A stretch of 64,000 bases of DNA from Bacillota bacterium (GTDB lineage: Bacteria; Bacillota; Clostridia; Clostridiales; Clostridiaceae): the NCBI GenBank assembly GCA_021781745.1, contig JAJXWH010000014.1, forward strand, positions 1 to 64,000, written 5' to 3'. Shown piece after piece: positions 37,251 to 45,825 of the stretch (within the stretch, counting starts at the first letter, position 1; the number at the start of each line of letters is the position of its first letter). The notes beneath the pieces were generated by a model, which was given only the letters and a program-made list of their open reading frames with translations, was not told the DNA's origin and searched no databases. Position numbers and translations under genes: made by a program.

Positions 37251-38378
37251 ATGTCTGAGGTCATCGTAAAAATAGAGAATGTAAATAAAAAATATGGGGA
37301 TAATCATGTAGTTCGAGACCTATTCATTGAAATAAAGCAAGGTGAGTTTTTAACTATGCTTGGCCCCTCAGGTTGTGGGAAAACCACGACCTTGAGGATG
37401 ATAGCAGGTTTTGAAACACCTACAAGCGGAAATATTTATATTGAAGGTGAAGAAGTTCAAAATAATGAACCATATGAGCGTGAAGTAAATACAGTTTTTC
37501 AAAACTATGCTTTGTTTCCTCACATGACTATTTATGATAATTTAGCTTTTGGATTAACAGTAAAGAAGGTCAACAAAGCAGAAATTAAAAAACGTGTTAC
37601 TGAAATCCTTGAGCTAGTACAATTAGTAGGTTTTGAAAATAGAAAGCCTGATCAATTATCAGGTGGTCAAAAGCAAAGAGTTGCAATAGGAAGAGCTCTT
37701 ATAAATAGGCCGAAGGTATTATTATTAGATGAACCATTAGGAGCTTTAGACTTAAAGTTAAGAAAGCAAATGCAATTTGAATTAAAACGCCTCCAAAAGA
37801 AATTAGGTATTACATTTGTTTATGTTACTCACGACCAAGAAGAGGCACTTACAATGAGTGATAGAATTGCAATTATGTATGGAGGTGACCTAGAACAAAT
37901 AGGAACACCAAAAGAAATTTATGAAAAACCAAAATCTAAATTTGTTGCAGATTTTATTGGAGAATCGAATATTTTTTACGGAGTTGCAAATAAGTTAGAA
38001 AATGACGTGTTAAAAGTGAAATTAGAAACTGGAGATGCGTTGGCATTAGATTCACAAATAGAAGATAATGAAATAATTTATGTTTTGGTAAGACCAGAAA
38101 ATATAAAGCTATCTAAAGAGCCGATGGAAGGATTTACACTTGTGGGGAAAGTAAAAGAACATGTTTATATTGGAAATGTGAATAAAACAATTATTGTTCT
38201 TCCAACAGGTATGGAAGTTAAAATGAATACTAATCCAAAAGTGGAATTATTGCCAGTAGGCACAGAAGTATGTGTGTATTGGGAAAAAGAAGATTCAGTG
38301 GTCATTAAATCGCAAAGCCAGGAAGTCTTCAATGTTATAGATAACCCTGTATTTACAGCAGAAGAACAAGTGAAATAA
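37251..38378 (+). CDS. potA: Spermidine/putrescine ABC transporter ATPase
   Basis: A 375-residue ABC ATPase. Walker A GPSGCGKT is at 38-45, the Q-loop NTVFQNYALFPHMT follows, the signature LSGGQKQRVA at about 138-147 precedes Walker B VLLLDEPLGALD and the switch His in VTHDQEEA. The C-terminal ~130 residues form the TOBE/OB regulatory domain usual for PotA and MalK-type ATPases. It drives the PotB/PotC permease pair. GGAGGGGATG precedes the ATG and the gaps to potD and potB are 33 and 12 bp, so it is co-transcribed. Confidence 0.95.
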   Translation: MSEVIVKIENVNKKYGDNHVVRDLFIEIKQGEFLTMLGPSGCGKTTTLRMIAGFETPTSGNIYIEGEEVQNNEPYEREVNTVFQNYALFPHMTIYDNLAFGLTVKKVNKAEIKKRVTEILELVQLVGFENRKPDQLSGGQKQRVAIGRALINRPKVLLLDEPLGALDLKLRKQMQFELKRLQKKLGITFVYVTHDQEEALTMSDRIAIMYGGDLEQIGTPKEIYEKPKSKFVADFIGESNIFYGVANKLENDVLKVKLETGDALALDSQIEDNEIIYVLVRPENIKLSKEPMEGFTLVGKVKEHVYIGNVNKTIIVLPTGMEVKMNTNPKVELLPVGTEVCVYWEKEDSVVIKSQSQEVFNVIDNPVFTAEEQVK

Positions 38379-38390
38379 GGAGGTATTTAG

Positions 38391-39254
38391 ATGAGCAACA
38401 AAAAGAAAATAAACTTACCTCTTATTACGACAGTAGGACCAGTCTCAGCATGGATGATTTTATTGGTAGCTATTCCTTTTGTTTATGTATTTATTATGAG
38501 TTTTATGAATAAAGGGGCTTATGGAGGAGTTGTAATTGGATTTACTTTAAACAACTTTATACAAGTATTTGATCCACTATATTTAAAAGTTTTTGGTGAA
38601 TCTCTTTTGATTTCAGCTTTTACAACTATAATATGTATATTTATAGCCTACCCATTTACCTATTTTATAGCTCAAAAACCAACTATAAAAAAGACAGTAT
38701 TTATGGCTATGGTAATAGTACCATTCTTGGTAAGTTCTCTAATTAGACTTTTTGGATGGATTAATTTGCTTCGTAAAGATGGAATAATTAATTCAGCGTT
38801 ATTGAAGTTTGGAATAATTCATGAACCGCTTCAACTGGTATACAATACCACAGGAGTTATGATAGGTCTTGTATATATGTTGTTACCGTTTATGATTTTA
38901 CCATTATATAGTTCAATAGAAAAATTAGACAAGTCTCTTTTAGAAGCTTGTAATGATTTAGGTGCAAAACCTACTACTGCGTTTTTAAAAGTTACTTTGC
39001 CACTTACAATGCCAGGAATCTTTGCAGGGAGTATTTTAGTATTTATTCCGGCACTAGGATATTTCTTTGTTACTGATTTACTTGGTGGAAGTAAAACACA
39101 GGTAATTGGTAATATTATTAGAACTCAATTTATAACAGCTAGAAATTGGCCATTAGGTTCAGCAATTTCGATTTTCTTAATTATAATTACCCTAATACTT
39201 GTATGGCTGTATCAAAAATCTGGTGGTAATATGGATGATTTAGGAGGGATGTAA
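38391..39254 (+). CDS. potB: Spermidine/putrescine ABC transporter permease 1
   Basis: A 287-residue permease with about six transmembrane helices, the first near residues 13-35 (GPVSAWMILLVAIPFVYVFI). The EAA loop is LLEACNDLGAKPTTAFLKVT at about 184-203. Conserved RLFGWINLLRKDGIIN and GYFFVTDLLGGSKT blocks identify the PotB/PotH subfamily. AAGGAGG lies 8 nt before the start. One base separates its stop from the potC start. Confidence 0.93.
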   Translation: MSNKKKINLPLITTVGPVSAWMILLVAIPFVYVFIMSFMNKGAYGGVVIGFTLNNFIQVFDPLYLKVFGESLLISAFTTIICIFIAYPFTYFIAQKPTIKKTVFMAMVIVPFLVSSLIRLFGWINLLRKDGIINSALLKFGIIHEPLQLVYNTTGVMIGLVYMLLPFMILPLYSSIEKLDKSLLEACNDLGAKPTTAFLKVTLPLTMPGIFAGSILVFIPALGYFFVTDLLGGSKTQVIGNIIRTQFITARNWPLGSAISIFLIIITLILVWLYQKSGGNMDDLGGM

Positions 39255-39255
39255 A

Positions 39256-40062
39256 ATGACAAAGGCACGGAAAAAAAATATATCTGAAATATTTAAAAAT
39301 ATTTATATTTATCTTGTTTTCTTATTTTTATATCTTCCTATCTTCTATGTAATTATTTTTTCATTCAATACTTCAAAGTTAAATATTACTTTCGAAAGTT
39401 TTACTTTTCAGTGGTATGGAAGTTTCTTTAAGAATAGAACCCTCATGGAAGCACTTACAAATACTTTAATTATCGGCGCCTTAAGTACTGTTGTTTCAAC
39501 TGTTATAGGAACCGTTGGTGCCATTGGATTAAGTAAATATAGATTTAGGGGAAGAAATTTAATAGATAAACTACTATATATTCCTATAGTAATTCCAGAA
39601 GTTGTACTTGGTATTGCATTACTTTCTGTATACTCAGTTTTAAGCATTCCTTTAGGAATTATAAGCATTACCTTATCTCATATTACCTTTAGTATTCCTT
39701 TTGTTGTAATAACAGTTAGAGCCAGACTTGCTGGATTTGATAGATTTTTAGAAGAAGCAGCCATGGATTTGGGTGCAAACCGTGTAGTTACCTTTTGGAG
39801 AGTAACTCTTCCAATTATAATGCCAGGAGTTTTATCTGGGGCAATGTTAGCATTCTCGTTATCTATTGATGATGTTGTAATCAGCTTCTTTACAACTGGA
39901 CCAGGAAGTACCACTTTACCGCTCAAGATTTTCTCAATGGTAAAGACAGGAGTAACACCTGAGGTAAATGCTTTATCTACAGTAATAATGCTTGTAACCA
40001 TAATAATTATAATTATAAATACTGCATTTCAAGTTAAAAAACTAAAAGCTAATAAAATATAA
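39256..40062 (+). CDS. potC: Spermidine/putrescine ABC transporter permease 2
   Basis: A 268-residue permease of the PotC/PotI type with about six transmembrane helices (first at about 16-37). The EAA loop is LEEAAMDLGANRVVTFWRVT, and SIDDVVISFFTTGPG followed by PLKIFSMV is the PotC hallmark. Translation is probably coupled to potB. The gene is followed after 35 bp by the amidohydrolase, which seems to belong to the same transcript. Confidence 0.93.
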   Translation: MTKARKKNISEIFKNIYIYLVFLFLYLPIFYVIIFSFNTSKLNITFESFTFQWYGSFFKNRTLMEALTNTLIIGALSTVVSTVIGTVGAIGLSKYRFRGRNLIDKLLYIPIVIPEVVLGIALLSVYSVLSIPLGIISITLSHITFSIPFVVITVRARLAGFDRFLEEAAMDLGANRVVTFWRVTLPIIMPGVLSGAMLAFSLSIDDVVISFFTTGPGSTTLPLKIFSMVKTGVTPEVNALSTVIMLVTIIIIIINTAFQVKKLKANKI

Positions 40063-40097
40063 AGGCTTTGTAATTGCAAGAAAAGGATGAATTAATA

Positions 40098-41471
40098 ATG
40101 AAATATGATGTTGTTATTAAGAAGGGTACTATAATAGATCCTAAAAGTAAAAGGAGTACTGTGGCCAGTCTTGGAATTCTAAATGGAAAAATAAGCGTTA
40201 TAACAAGAGAGGATATAGAGGGAAATAGTGAAATAGATGTTAGAGGGAAAATAGTATGTCCAGGAATTATAGATATTCATGCTCATGTAGAAGGCAATTT
40301 AGATTGTGCAAAGGTAATGGCTGCTATGGGAGTCACTACAGTATACAATGGAAATTGTGGAATGTCTCCAGAAAACATGGAGGAATTCTATAAGAAATAT
40401 GATAATTTTTTAATTAATCAGATTGAACAAGTTGGACATACGTCTCTAAGAGAACAAGTTGGAGTTACTGATCGATACAAAGCGTCAAGCGATGAAGAAA
40501 TTGAAAAAATGAAAGTTATCCTTGAAAAGGTATTTAATTTTGGAGTAAGCGGACTATCATTTGGGCTTGAATATGTACCAGGAAGCTCATTAAAAGAGGT
40601 TCTAGAACTATCCAAAGTTGCAGCTAAATATGGGAAATTAGTATCTATTCATACGAGATCAGATTGCTATGGTGGTCTTTCATCCTTAAGAGAAGCAATT
40701 GATATAACTAGAAGAACTGGTTCAGCAGTAAATATCTCACATTTAACTTATCAATTTGGAATGGGAATGGCTACAGAGGCACTGCATATGATTGATGAAG
40801 CCTTAGCAGAAGGGTTGGATATATCAGTAGATAGTGGATTATATAGCGGCTTTGCAACAGCCATTGGAAGTGCCGTTTACGATGAAGGCTGCGTGGAAAA
40901 ATGGGGATGTGATTATAGCAGTTTAATAGCTGGAACTGGTAAATATAGAGGTCAGAGATTAACAAAAGAAATGTATGAAGAGCTTAGACGAGATTATCCT
41001 GATGATACAGGAATAGGTATGGTAGGCGAAGAGTATGAAGTATTTGAAATTTTAGAAAAACCTTATGTAATGGTTTGTACAGATGCAGGCACATTATATG
41101 ATAGCGGAATACCAGGTCATCCTCAGGATGCAGGCACATATCCTAAATTTTTTAGAACTATGGTAAGAGAACAGCATAGAATCACATTAATGGAAGCCAT
41201 TATACGCTGCACTTATATGCCAGCAAAACGTTTAGGGTTAAACAATAAAGGTACAATCGAAGTAGGAGCAGATGCAGATATCTTAATTTTCGATGCAAAA
41301 ATTATAGAAGACAAGGCGGATTATCCTTGCTTTGGAGCTACAGATGCAAGGCCGGAGGGAATTGAATATGTATTTGTCAATGGAGTTATGACTGTGAAAG
41401 GAAAAGAAATATTGGATGTAAACGCAGGAAGAACTATTAAAGATAAATGTGAGTTATGGAGATGGGAATAG
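40098..41471 (+). CDS. Amidohydrolase-superfamily protein (D-aminoacylase/hydantoinase-like)
   Basis: A 457-residue metal-dependent amidohydrolase. The N-terminal GTIIDPKSKRSTVA and the HxH metal motif in GIIDIHAHVEGN (about residues 61-66), SIHTRSD, ISHLTYQFG and the late Asp in MVCTDAGTL match the superfamily with the N-acyl-D-amino-acid deacylase layout; the C-terminal KGTIEVGADADILIFDA is the small beta-sandwich. In this setting it might remove an acyl group from N-acyl-putrescine or N-acyl-GABA, but nothing in the sequence proves it. The ATG at 40098 has AAAAGGATG about 9 nt upstream; the TTG at 40074 has none. Confidence 0.8.
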   Translation: MKYDVVIKKGTIIDPKSKRSTVASLGILNGKISVITREDIEGNSEIDVRGKIVCPGIIDIHAHVEGNLDCAKVMAAMGVTTVYNGNCGMSPENMEEFYKKYDNFLINQIEQVGHTSLREQVGVTDRYKASSDEEIEKMKVILEKVFNFGVSGLSFGLEYVPGSSLKEVLELSKVAAKYGKLVSIHTRSDCYGGLSSLREAIDITRRTGSAVNISHLTYQFGMGMATEALHMIDEALAEGLDISVDSGLYSGFATAIGSAVYDEGCVEKWGCDYSSLIAGTGKYRGQRLTKEMYEELRRDYPDDTGIGMVGEEYEVFEILEKPYVMVCTDAGTLYDSGIPGHPQDAGTYPKFFRTMVREQHRITLMEAIIRCTYMPAKRLGLNNKGTIEVGADADILIFDAKIIEDKADYPCFGATDARPEGIEYVFVNGVMTVKGKEILDVNAGRTIKDKCELWRWE

Positions 41472-41512
41472 AAGTTAAATGTTAACTAAATAAATTGAGA
41501 GGAAGAGATATT

Positions 41513-42994
41513 ATGGAAATTAAAAAAATGTATATTAATGGAGAGTGGGTAGAAGCAATTTCTAAGAAAACAAGAGACGTTATAAATCCGGCTAATGGAC
41601 AAGTGATTGCAAAAACAACTGAAGGTGGAATTGAAGATACTAAACTAGCAATAGCAGCGGCAAAAGAATCATTTTATAGAAAAGGCGAATGGAGAAGAAT
41701 GAATGCGCAGGCTCGTGCAGATATACTTTTGCAGATTGCAGATAAGATAGCAGAAAAGAGAGATAAGTTTGCAATGCTTGATACTATAGATAATGGTAAA
41801 CCACTTCGTGAGGCAGAAGGGGATATCGATGATGGAATTCATTGTTTTAGATATTATGCAGGGTTAATCACAAAGCCATATGGAGGAGTTTATGATGTAA
41901 ATGATGGATTTGGAGAAATGCATTCATATACTGTTCATGAAGCAGTAGGTGTATGCGGACAAATTACTCCATGGAATTACCCATTTTTAATGGCTGTATG
42001 GAAGTTGGCACCAGCAATAGCAGCAGGAAACAGTGTTGTATTCAAGCCAAGTTCAAATACACCACTATCAACTATTGCATTATTTGAAGTATTTGATGAA
42101 ATAGGCCTTCCAAAAGGGTGCGTAAATTTAGTATTAGGATCAGGTGGAACTGTAGGACAGGAAATAGCTGAAAGTAAAGATGTAGATATGGTTACTTTCA
42201 CAGGAAGCACAGAAGTAGGACAAGGTATTGCTAAAGCAGCGGTAGGCAATCTTAAGAAGGTTGGATTAGAGCTTGGTGGAAAATCGCCTAATATTATTTT
42301 TGCGGATGCAGATTTTGAAGGTGCTGTAGAATGGGCAATGGTTGGTATTTTCTTTAATCAAGGTGAAGTTTGCTCAGCAGGTTCACGTATTATTATCGAG
42401 GAATCAATTAAGGATAAATTTGTGGCACGTCTTGCAGAAAAAGCAAATGCTATGACTATAGGTAACCCAGTAAATAATCCTGATATGGGGCCATTAGTTT
42501 CAAAGGAGCATATGGAAACAGTATTAAGATATATAGAGATAGGTAAAAAAGAAGGCGCAACCCTAGTTTGTGGTGGCGAAAGATATACAGAAGGAGAATG
42601 TGCAGAAGGCTATTATGTGAGACCAACTATATTTGATAACTGTACTTCAGATATGACTATTGTAAAAGAAGAAATCTTTGGACCTGTTGTAACAATTCAA
42701 ACATTTAATACAGAAGAAGAGGCTATAGCTTTAGCTAATGATACAGTATATGGTTTGGCGGGTGCAGTCTTCACATCTAATGGAACAAGAGCACTAAAAG
42801 TGATAAAAGAGATTCGCGCAGGAATTACATGGGTTAACTGTTACAACCCAACCTTTAATGAAGCACCATGGGGTGGTTATAAAATGAGTGGGTATGGAAG
42901 AGAATTGGGAGTGCATGGATTAGAAGAATATCAAGAAATAAAACAAATAAATATTAATTTGACACCAGGTCCAATTGGCTGGTACGAACACTAA
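41513..42994 (+). CDS. NAD-dependent aldehyde dehydrogenase, probably 4-aminobutanal dehydrogenase
   Basis: A 493-residue ALDH. GQITPWNYPFLMAVWKLAPA, the nicotinamide-site FTGSTEVG, the general base Glu in LELGGKSPN and the catalytic Cys287 in NQGEVCSAGSR are intact, as is the C-terminal EAPWGGYKMSGYGRELG. It belongs to the betaine-aldehyde/gamma-aminobutyraldehyde group (PuuC/YdcW-like). In this island it would oxidise 4-aminobutanal, the product of PatA, to 4-aminobutyrate. GAGAGGAAGAG precedes the ATG at 41513; an upstream in-frame ATG at 41495 lies before that site. Confidence 0.88.
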   Translation: MEIKKMYINGEWVEAISKKTRDVINPANGQVIAKTTEGGIEDTKLAIAAAKESFYRKGEWRRMNAQARADILLQIADKIAEKRDKFAMLDTIDNGKPLREAEGDIDDGIHCFRYYAGLITKPYGGVYDVNDGFGEMHSYTVHEAVGVCGQITPWNYPFLMAVWKLAPAIAAGNSVVFKPSSNTPLSTIALFEVFDEIGLPKGCVNLVLGSGGTVGQEIAESKDVDMVTFTGSTEVGQGIAKAAVGNLKKVGLELGGKSPNIIFADADFEGAVEWAMVGIFFNQGEVCSAGSRIIIEESIKDKFVARLAEKANAMTIGNPVNNPDMGPLVSKEHMETVLRYIEIGKKEGATLVCGGERYTEGECAEGYYVRPTIFDNCTSDMTIVKEEIFGPVVTIQTFNTEEEAIALANDTVYGLAGAVFTSNGTRALKVIKEIRAGITWVNCYNPTFNEAPWGGYKMSGYGRELGVHGLEEYQEIKQININLTPGPIGWYEH

Positions 42995-42997
42995 ATA

Positions 42998-43296
42998 AAG
43001 GTATTGTGAAGAACTTAAAGTAAAGCAATAAACAACCGAAATAGAATACATATATGTTCCTCAGGACTATGAAAAATTTCGCTTAGCATATCTAAACTGA
43101 AAGTTGCGCCCACTTCTGCATGTTCCTGTGGCAAGCACAGGACAAGCAAAAGTGGAACAACTTCCCGTTAAGATATACAGCAGCTCATTTTTCAATGCCT
43201 GCTCCACATATATGTATTCTATTTCTTTGTTTTGTTGTTACTCTAAGTTTTTTTAAAGATACCTATATAAAGAGTAACTGTTCTTCACAATACCTT
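42998..43296. mobile_element. 299-bp palindromic MITE-like element
   Basis: The element begins with AAGGTATTGTGAAGAAC (42998-43014) and ends with its exact complement (43280-43296), a 17-bp perfect terminal inverted repeat. The two arms remain complementary inwards: AATAGAATACATATATG near 43040-43057 recurs inverted near 43204-43222, GATAT, GAAAAAT and CCACTTxTGC blocks follow, and the centre is CCTGTG-gcaag-CACAGG (43125-43141). The right arm holds an insertion with its own GTTACTCT/AGAGTAAC repeat. It has no coding content and no clear target duplication, and occupies the convergent gap between the aldehyde dehydrogenase and luxR genes, where its hairpin could also stop transcription. Confidence 0.75.
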
Positions 43297-43306
43297 ACAA
43301 GTGTGT

Positions 43307-44059
43307 TTATTCTCTAAATTTTAACAAGTTCCATTTAGTAGATACATCAAATTTGCGATATAAATTCTGAATATGTTTTTTTAGGGTATATCCACTTATA
43401 CAAAGCTTGTCTGCAATTTGATCATTGTCCATATCCTGAAAAATTAATTGCAAAACTTCCACTTCACGGTTTGTAAGATTATATTGTGCAGCAAGATTTG
43501 CTATTGAATAGGATTTGCTAGAAGAATTTTTTGAATCCTTTGTATAATAATCGTAAAAACGAAGATTTAGATGGTCACTAAAAGCTTTTACAATAAACAT
43601 TTCATCAGAATTAAAATCTCCTTCTTCTTTTTTACGATAAATTGTAACCACTCCTAAGAACAAATCATTATATACAAGGTTTAATTGCAGCGAGTAATGG
43701 AGCCCGAATGGTTCGTAGCACTTTTTATAAAGCGCTGTTTTCACTCGTTCTTCTTCAGGCATCAAATCGCTTTCACGAATAAGAAGACATTGACCGCTAA
43801 GCATTATCCAACGGGTATAGTCTTCATCCTCATTCAAAAGATAATTCTTTTCGGTTTGTGAATAGACCTCGGGTACACAAATAGGATCACAAAGTAAGTT
43901 TTTAGAAGCTGTATGATCGGCCATTAAGATGCTCGAAGCTGTGTTAGGAATTAGCATTTTTAGCAGATTTAAGAACGTAATTTTCATGGTATCAAAATCA
44001 GGAATGTTATATATCTGATAAATTATATTGTTTATTAAGAGAAATTCATTATTTTGCAT
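43307..44059 (-). CDS. LuxR-family transcriptional regulator, paralogue of the one at 34741
   Basis: A 250-residue regulator. The N-terminal ~180 residues are a GAF-like sensor (LLINNIIYQIYNIPD ... FLGVVTIYRKKEEGDFNSDE) and the C-terminus is a LuxR/NarL helix-turn-helix (NLTNREVEVLQLIFQDMDND, then TLKKHIQNLYRKFDVS). Conserved blocks with the protein at 34741 include INNI-YQI, RESD-x3-EE-RV, YKK and GDF. It is transcribed towards the MITE and away from patA, so its promoter region (44060-44300) is shared with patA. AGAGAGG is 7 nt before the ATG. Confidence 0.85.
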   Translation of the reverse strand: MQNNEFLLINNIIYQIYNIPDFDTMKITFLNLLKMLIPNTASSILMADHTASKNLLCDPICVPEVYSQTEKNYLLNEDEDYTRWIMLSGQCLLIRESDLMPEEERVKTALYKKCYEPFGLHYSLQLNLVYNDLFLGVVTIYRKKEEGDFNSDEMFIVKAFSDHLNLRFYDYYTKDSKNSSSKSYSIANLAAQYNLTNREVEVLQLIFQDMDNDQIADKLCISGYTLKKHIQNLYRKFDVSTKWNLLKFRE

Positions 44060-44240
44060 ATAAATACCTCTCTATAATTATATATTATGTTAAAATAAAT
44101 ATGTCACTTGATATGAACAATGATGTTCATTAAGAACAGTGTATCATAAACCAATTAGATTGTATATATTTGCATCAATGCTTAAATATTAGGAGTTGTA
44201 GGCACTATATAAGAAAAAAGGTACTTATAAAGTAGTATTA

Positions 44241-44309
44241 GTACTCCTAAAATAATGCAATAACCATACGTTAAGAGAATTGTCTTCATTGGCTGATTTA
44301 TCTTATAAT
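44241..44309 (+). promoter_or_regulatory. patA promoter with upstream ACTCCTAAA site
   Basis: TTGTCT (44280-44285) and TATAAT (44304-44309) are 18 bp apart. About 33 bp upstream of the -35 box is GTACTCCTAAA (44241-44251), the same core as in the dyad at 34548 and at a comparable distance from the promoter. The remaining intergenic DNA (44060-44240) shows no gene. Confidence 0.5.
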
Positions 44310-44336
44310 AGAATCAATAAAAGAAATAGATTAAAT

Positions 44337-44388
44337 ACGACGGCGTATTACTGATTTAGGAATCAATGTAATGCGTCGTTTTAATTTT
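44337..44388 (+). terminator. Leader terminator (attenuator candidate) before patA
   Basis: ACGACG with GTATTAC and TGATT on the left arm (44337-44356) pairs with AATCA, GTAAT and CGTCGT on the right (44361-44379), followed by TTTTAATTTT. It lies about 20 nt after the predicted transcription start and 20 nt before the patA start codon. Confidence 0.65.
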
Positions 44389-44407
44389 AGAAAGGAAGTA
44401 TACTATT

Positions 44408-45763
44408 ATGGGAGAAAAAGCAAAAGTTATTGAAGATTTAAAGAAAGTCATAGGATATATTAAAAGTGATGAATTAACAAATGATGATAAGGAACAAATT
44501 ACAAAGGATACAATAAATTATTTTGATAATTATGTAAGTCCAGGCTGGCTTAAATACAGAAAATCGGTATCAACTAATGCAGCAGTTGTAGAATGGACAG
44601 ATGAGGGATCTTACTGTACAGGTTTATATGGAGAAAAGTTTATCGATTGTTTAGGTGGATTTGGAATTTATACATGTGGACATAGAAACGAGGAGATACT
44701 CGATGTTGTAAAGGCGCAACTAGATCACCAAGCATTGCATTCGCAAGAATTATTAGATCCATTAAGAGGGTATCTTGCAAAAGCAGTTGCTGATATTACT
44801 CCTGGAGATTTAGAATACTGTTTCTTTACTAATGGAGGAGCAGAAGCTGTAGAAATGGCATTAAAACTTGCAAGAATAGCTACAGGCGGAAGATGGTATA
44901 TTTCAACAGTAGGAGCTTTTCATGGTAAATCAATGGGCGCTGTTTCAATGGGTGGTAAGAACACATATAGAGTACCTTATACACCAATGGTGCAACAAGT
45001 GCAGCATGTTGAATATGGTAATGCAGAAGATATGAGAAAGGCAATAAGAAATCTTTACGCAGTTGGGGAAAAAGTTGCAGCTGTTATATTAGAACCAATA
45101 CAAGGTGAAGCTGGAATTATTATTCCACCGGAAGGGTATCTACAAGAAGTACGTGAAATATGTGATGAATATGGAGTAGCATTAATATTTGATGAAATTC
45201 AAACTGGTATGGGTAGAACTGGAACAATGTGGAGATGTGAAGCAGAAGGGGTAACGCCTGATATTATGACTTTTGGTAAAGCTTTTGGCGGTGGAATAAT
45301 GCCAATAACAGGAATCATATGCAGACCTAAAATGTGGACACAAGAATTAATAGACAATCCATGGTTATTAGGATCACCAACTTTTGGTGGAAACCCAGTT
45401 TGCTGCTCGGCAGCACTTGCAACAATAAAATACATGTTAGAAAATGATGTCCCTGGACAATGTAAAGAAAAAGGGGAATATTTAAAAGCTGAGTTAGAGA
45501 GCTTATGGAAAAAGTATCCTACAGTTATTAATGAAGTAAGAGGTACTGGATTGATGCTTGCAGTGGAATTTTGTGAAAGTGATATAGGATACTCAGTTGC
45601 TAAAGGCTTGTTTAAAAGAGGCGTTATGACTGCAGGAACTTTAGTTAATGCTAAGTGTGTTCGTTTTGAGCCAGCGGCTGTTATTTCAAAAGAGGACATG
45701 GATAATGTAATTGAAAGAATGGATGCAGCACTAGAAGATACTAGAAAAGAATTTAATTTATAA
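44408..45763 (+). CDS. patA: Putrescine aminotransferase
   Basis: A 451-residue class-III PLP aminotransferase. It follows the E. coli putrescine:2-oxoglutarate aminotransferase closely through the whole length: YVSPGWLKYRKSV, EKFIDCLGGFGIYTCGHRN, the LHSQELLDPLRG block, LEPIQGEAGIIIPPEGYL, FDEIQTGMGRTG with the PLP-binding Asp, and the Schiff-base Lys291 in FGKAFGGGIMP. It converts putrescine to 4-aminobutanal (1-pyrroline), passing nitrogen to a 2-oxo acid. It may also accept GABA or cadaverine. AAAGGAAG precedes the ATG. It starts the second catabolic transcript, patA plus the alcohol dehydrogenase. Confidence 0.93.
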   Translation: MGEKAKVIEDLKKVIGYIKSDELTNDDKEQITKDTINYFDNYVSPGWLKYRKSVSTNAAVVEWTDEGSYCTGLYGEKFIDCLGGFGIYTCGHRNEEILDVVKAQLDHQALHSQELLDPLRGYLAKAVADITPGDLEYCFFTNGGAEAVEMALKLARIATGGRWYISTVGAFHGKSMGAVSMGGKNTYRVPYTPMVQQVQHVEYGNAEDMRKAIRNLYAVGEKVAAVILEPIQGEAGIIIPPEGYLQEVREICDEYGVALIFDEIQTGMGRTGTMWRCEAEGVTPDIMTFGKAFGGGIMPITGIICRPKMWTQELIDNPWLLGSPTFGGNPVCCSAALATIKYMLENDVPGQCKEKGEYLKAELESLWKKYPTVINEVRGTGLMLAVEFCESDIGYSVAKGLFKRGVMTAGTLVNAKCVRFEPAAVISKEDMDNVIERMDAALEDTRKEFNL

Positions 45764-45768
45764 AAGCA

Positions 45769-45803
45769 AAGATGCTATATACCTATGTATAGCATCTTTT
45801 TTT
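45769..45803 (+). terminator. Terminator between patA and the 4-hydroxybutyrate dehydrogenase gene
   Basis: AAGATGCTATA (45769-45779) pairs with TATAGCATCTT (45788-45798) and is followed by TTTTT. Only about 25 bp remain before the next start codon, so the downstream gene needs read-through or a promoter inside patA. Confidence 0.8.
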
Positions 45804-45825
45804 AATGAGGAGGGGATATATATTT

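Noticed and set aside
43120..43317. Open frame of 65 codons between the aldehyde dehydrogenase and luxR genes
   Set aside because: It lies wholly inside the palindromic MITE-like element and has no ribosome binding site; the residue content reflects the repeat.
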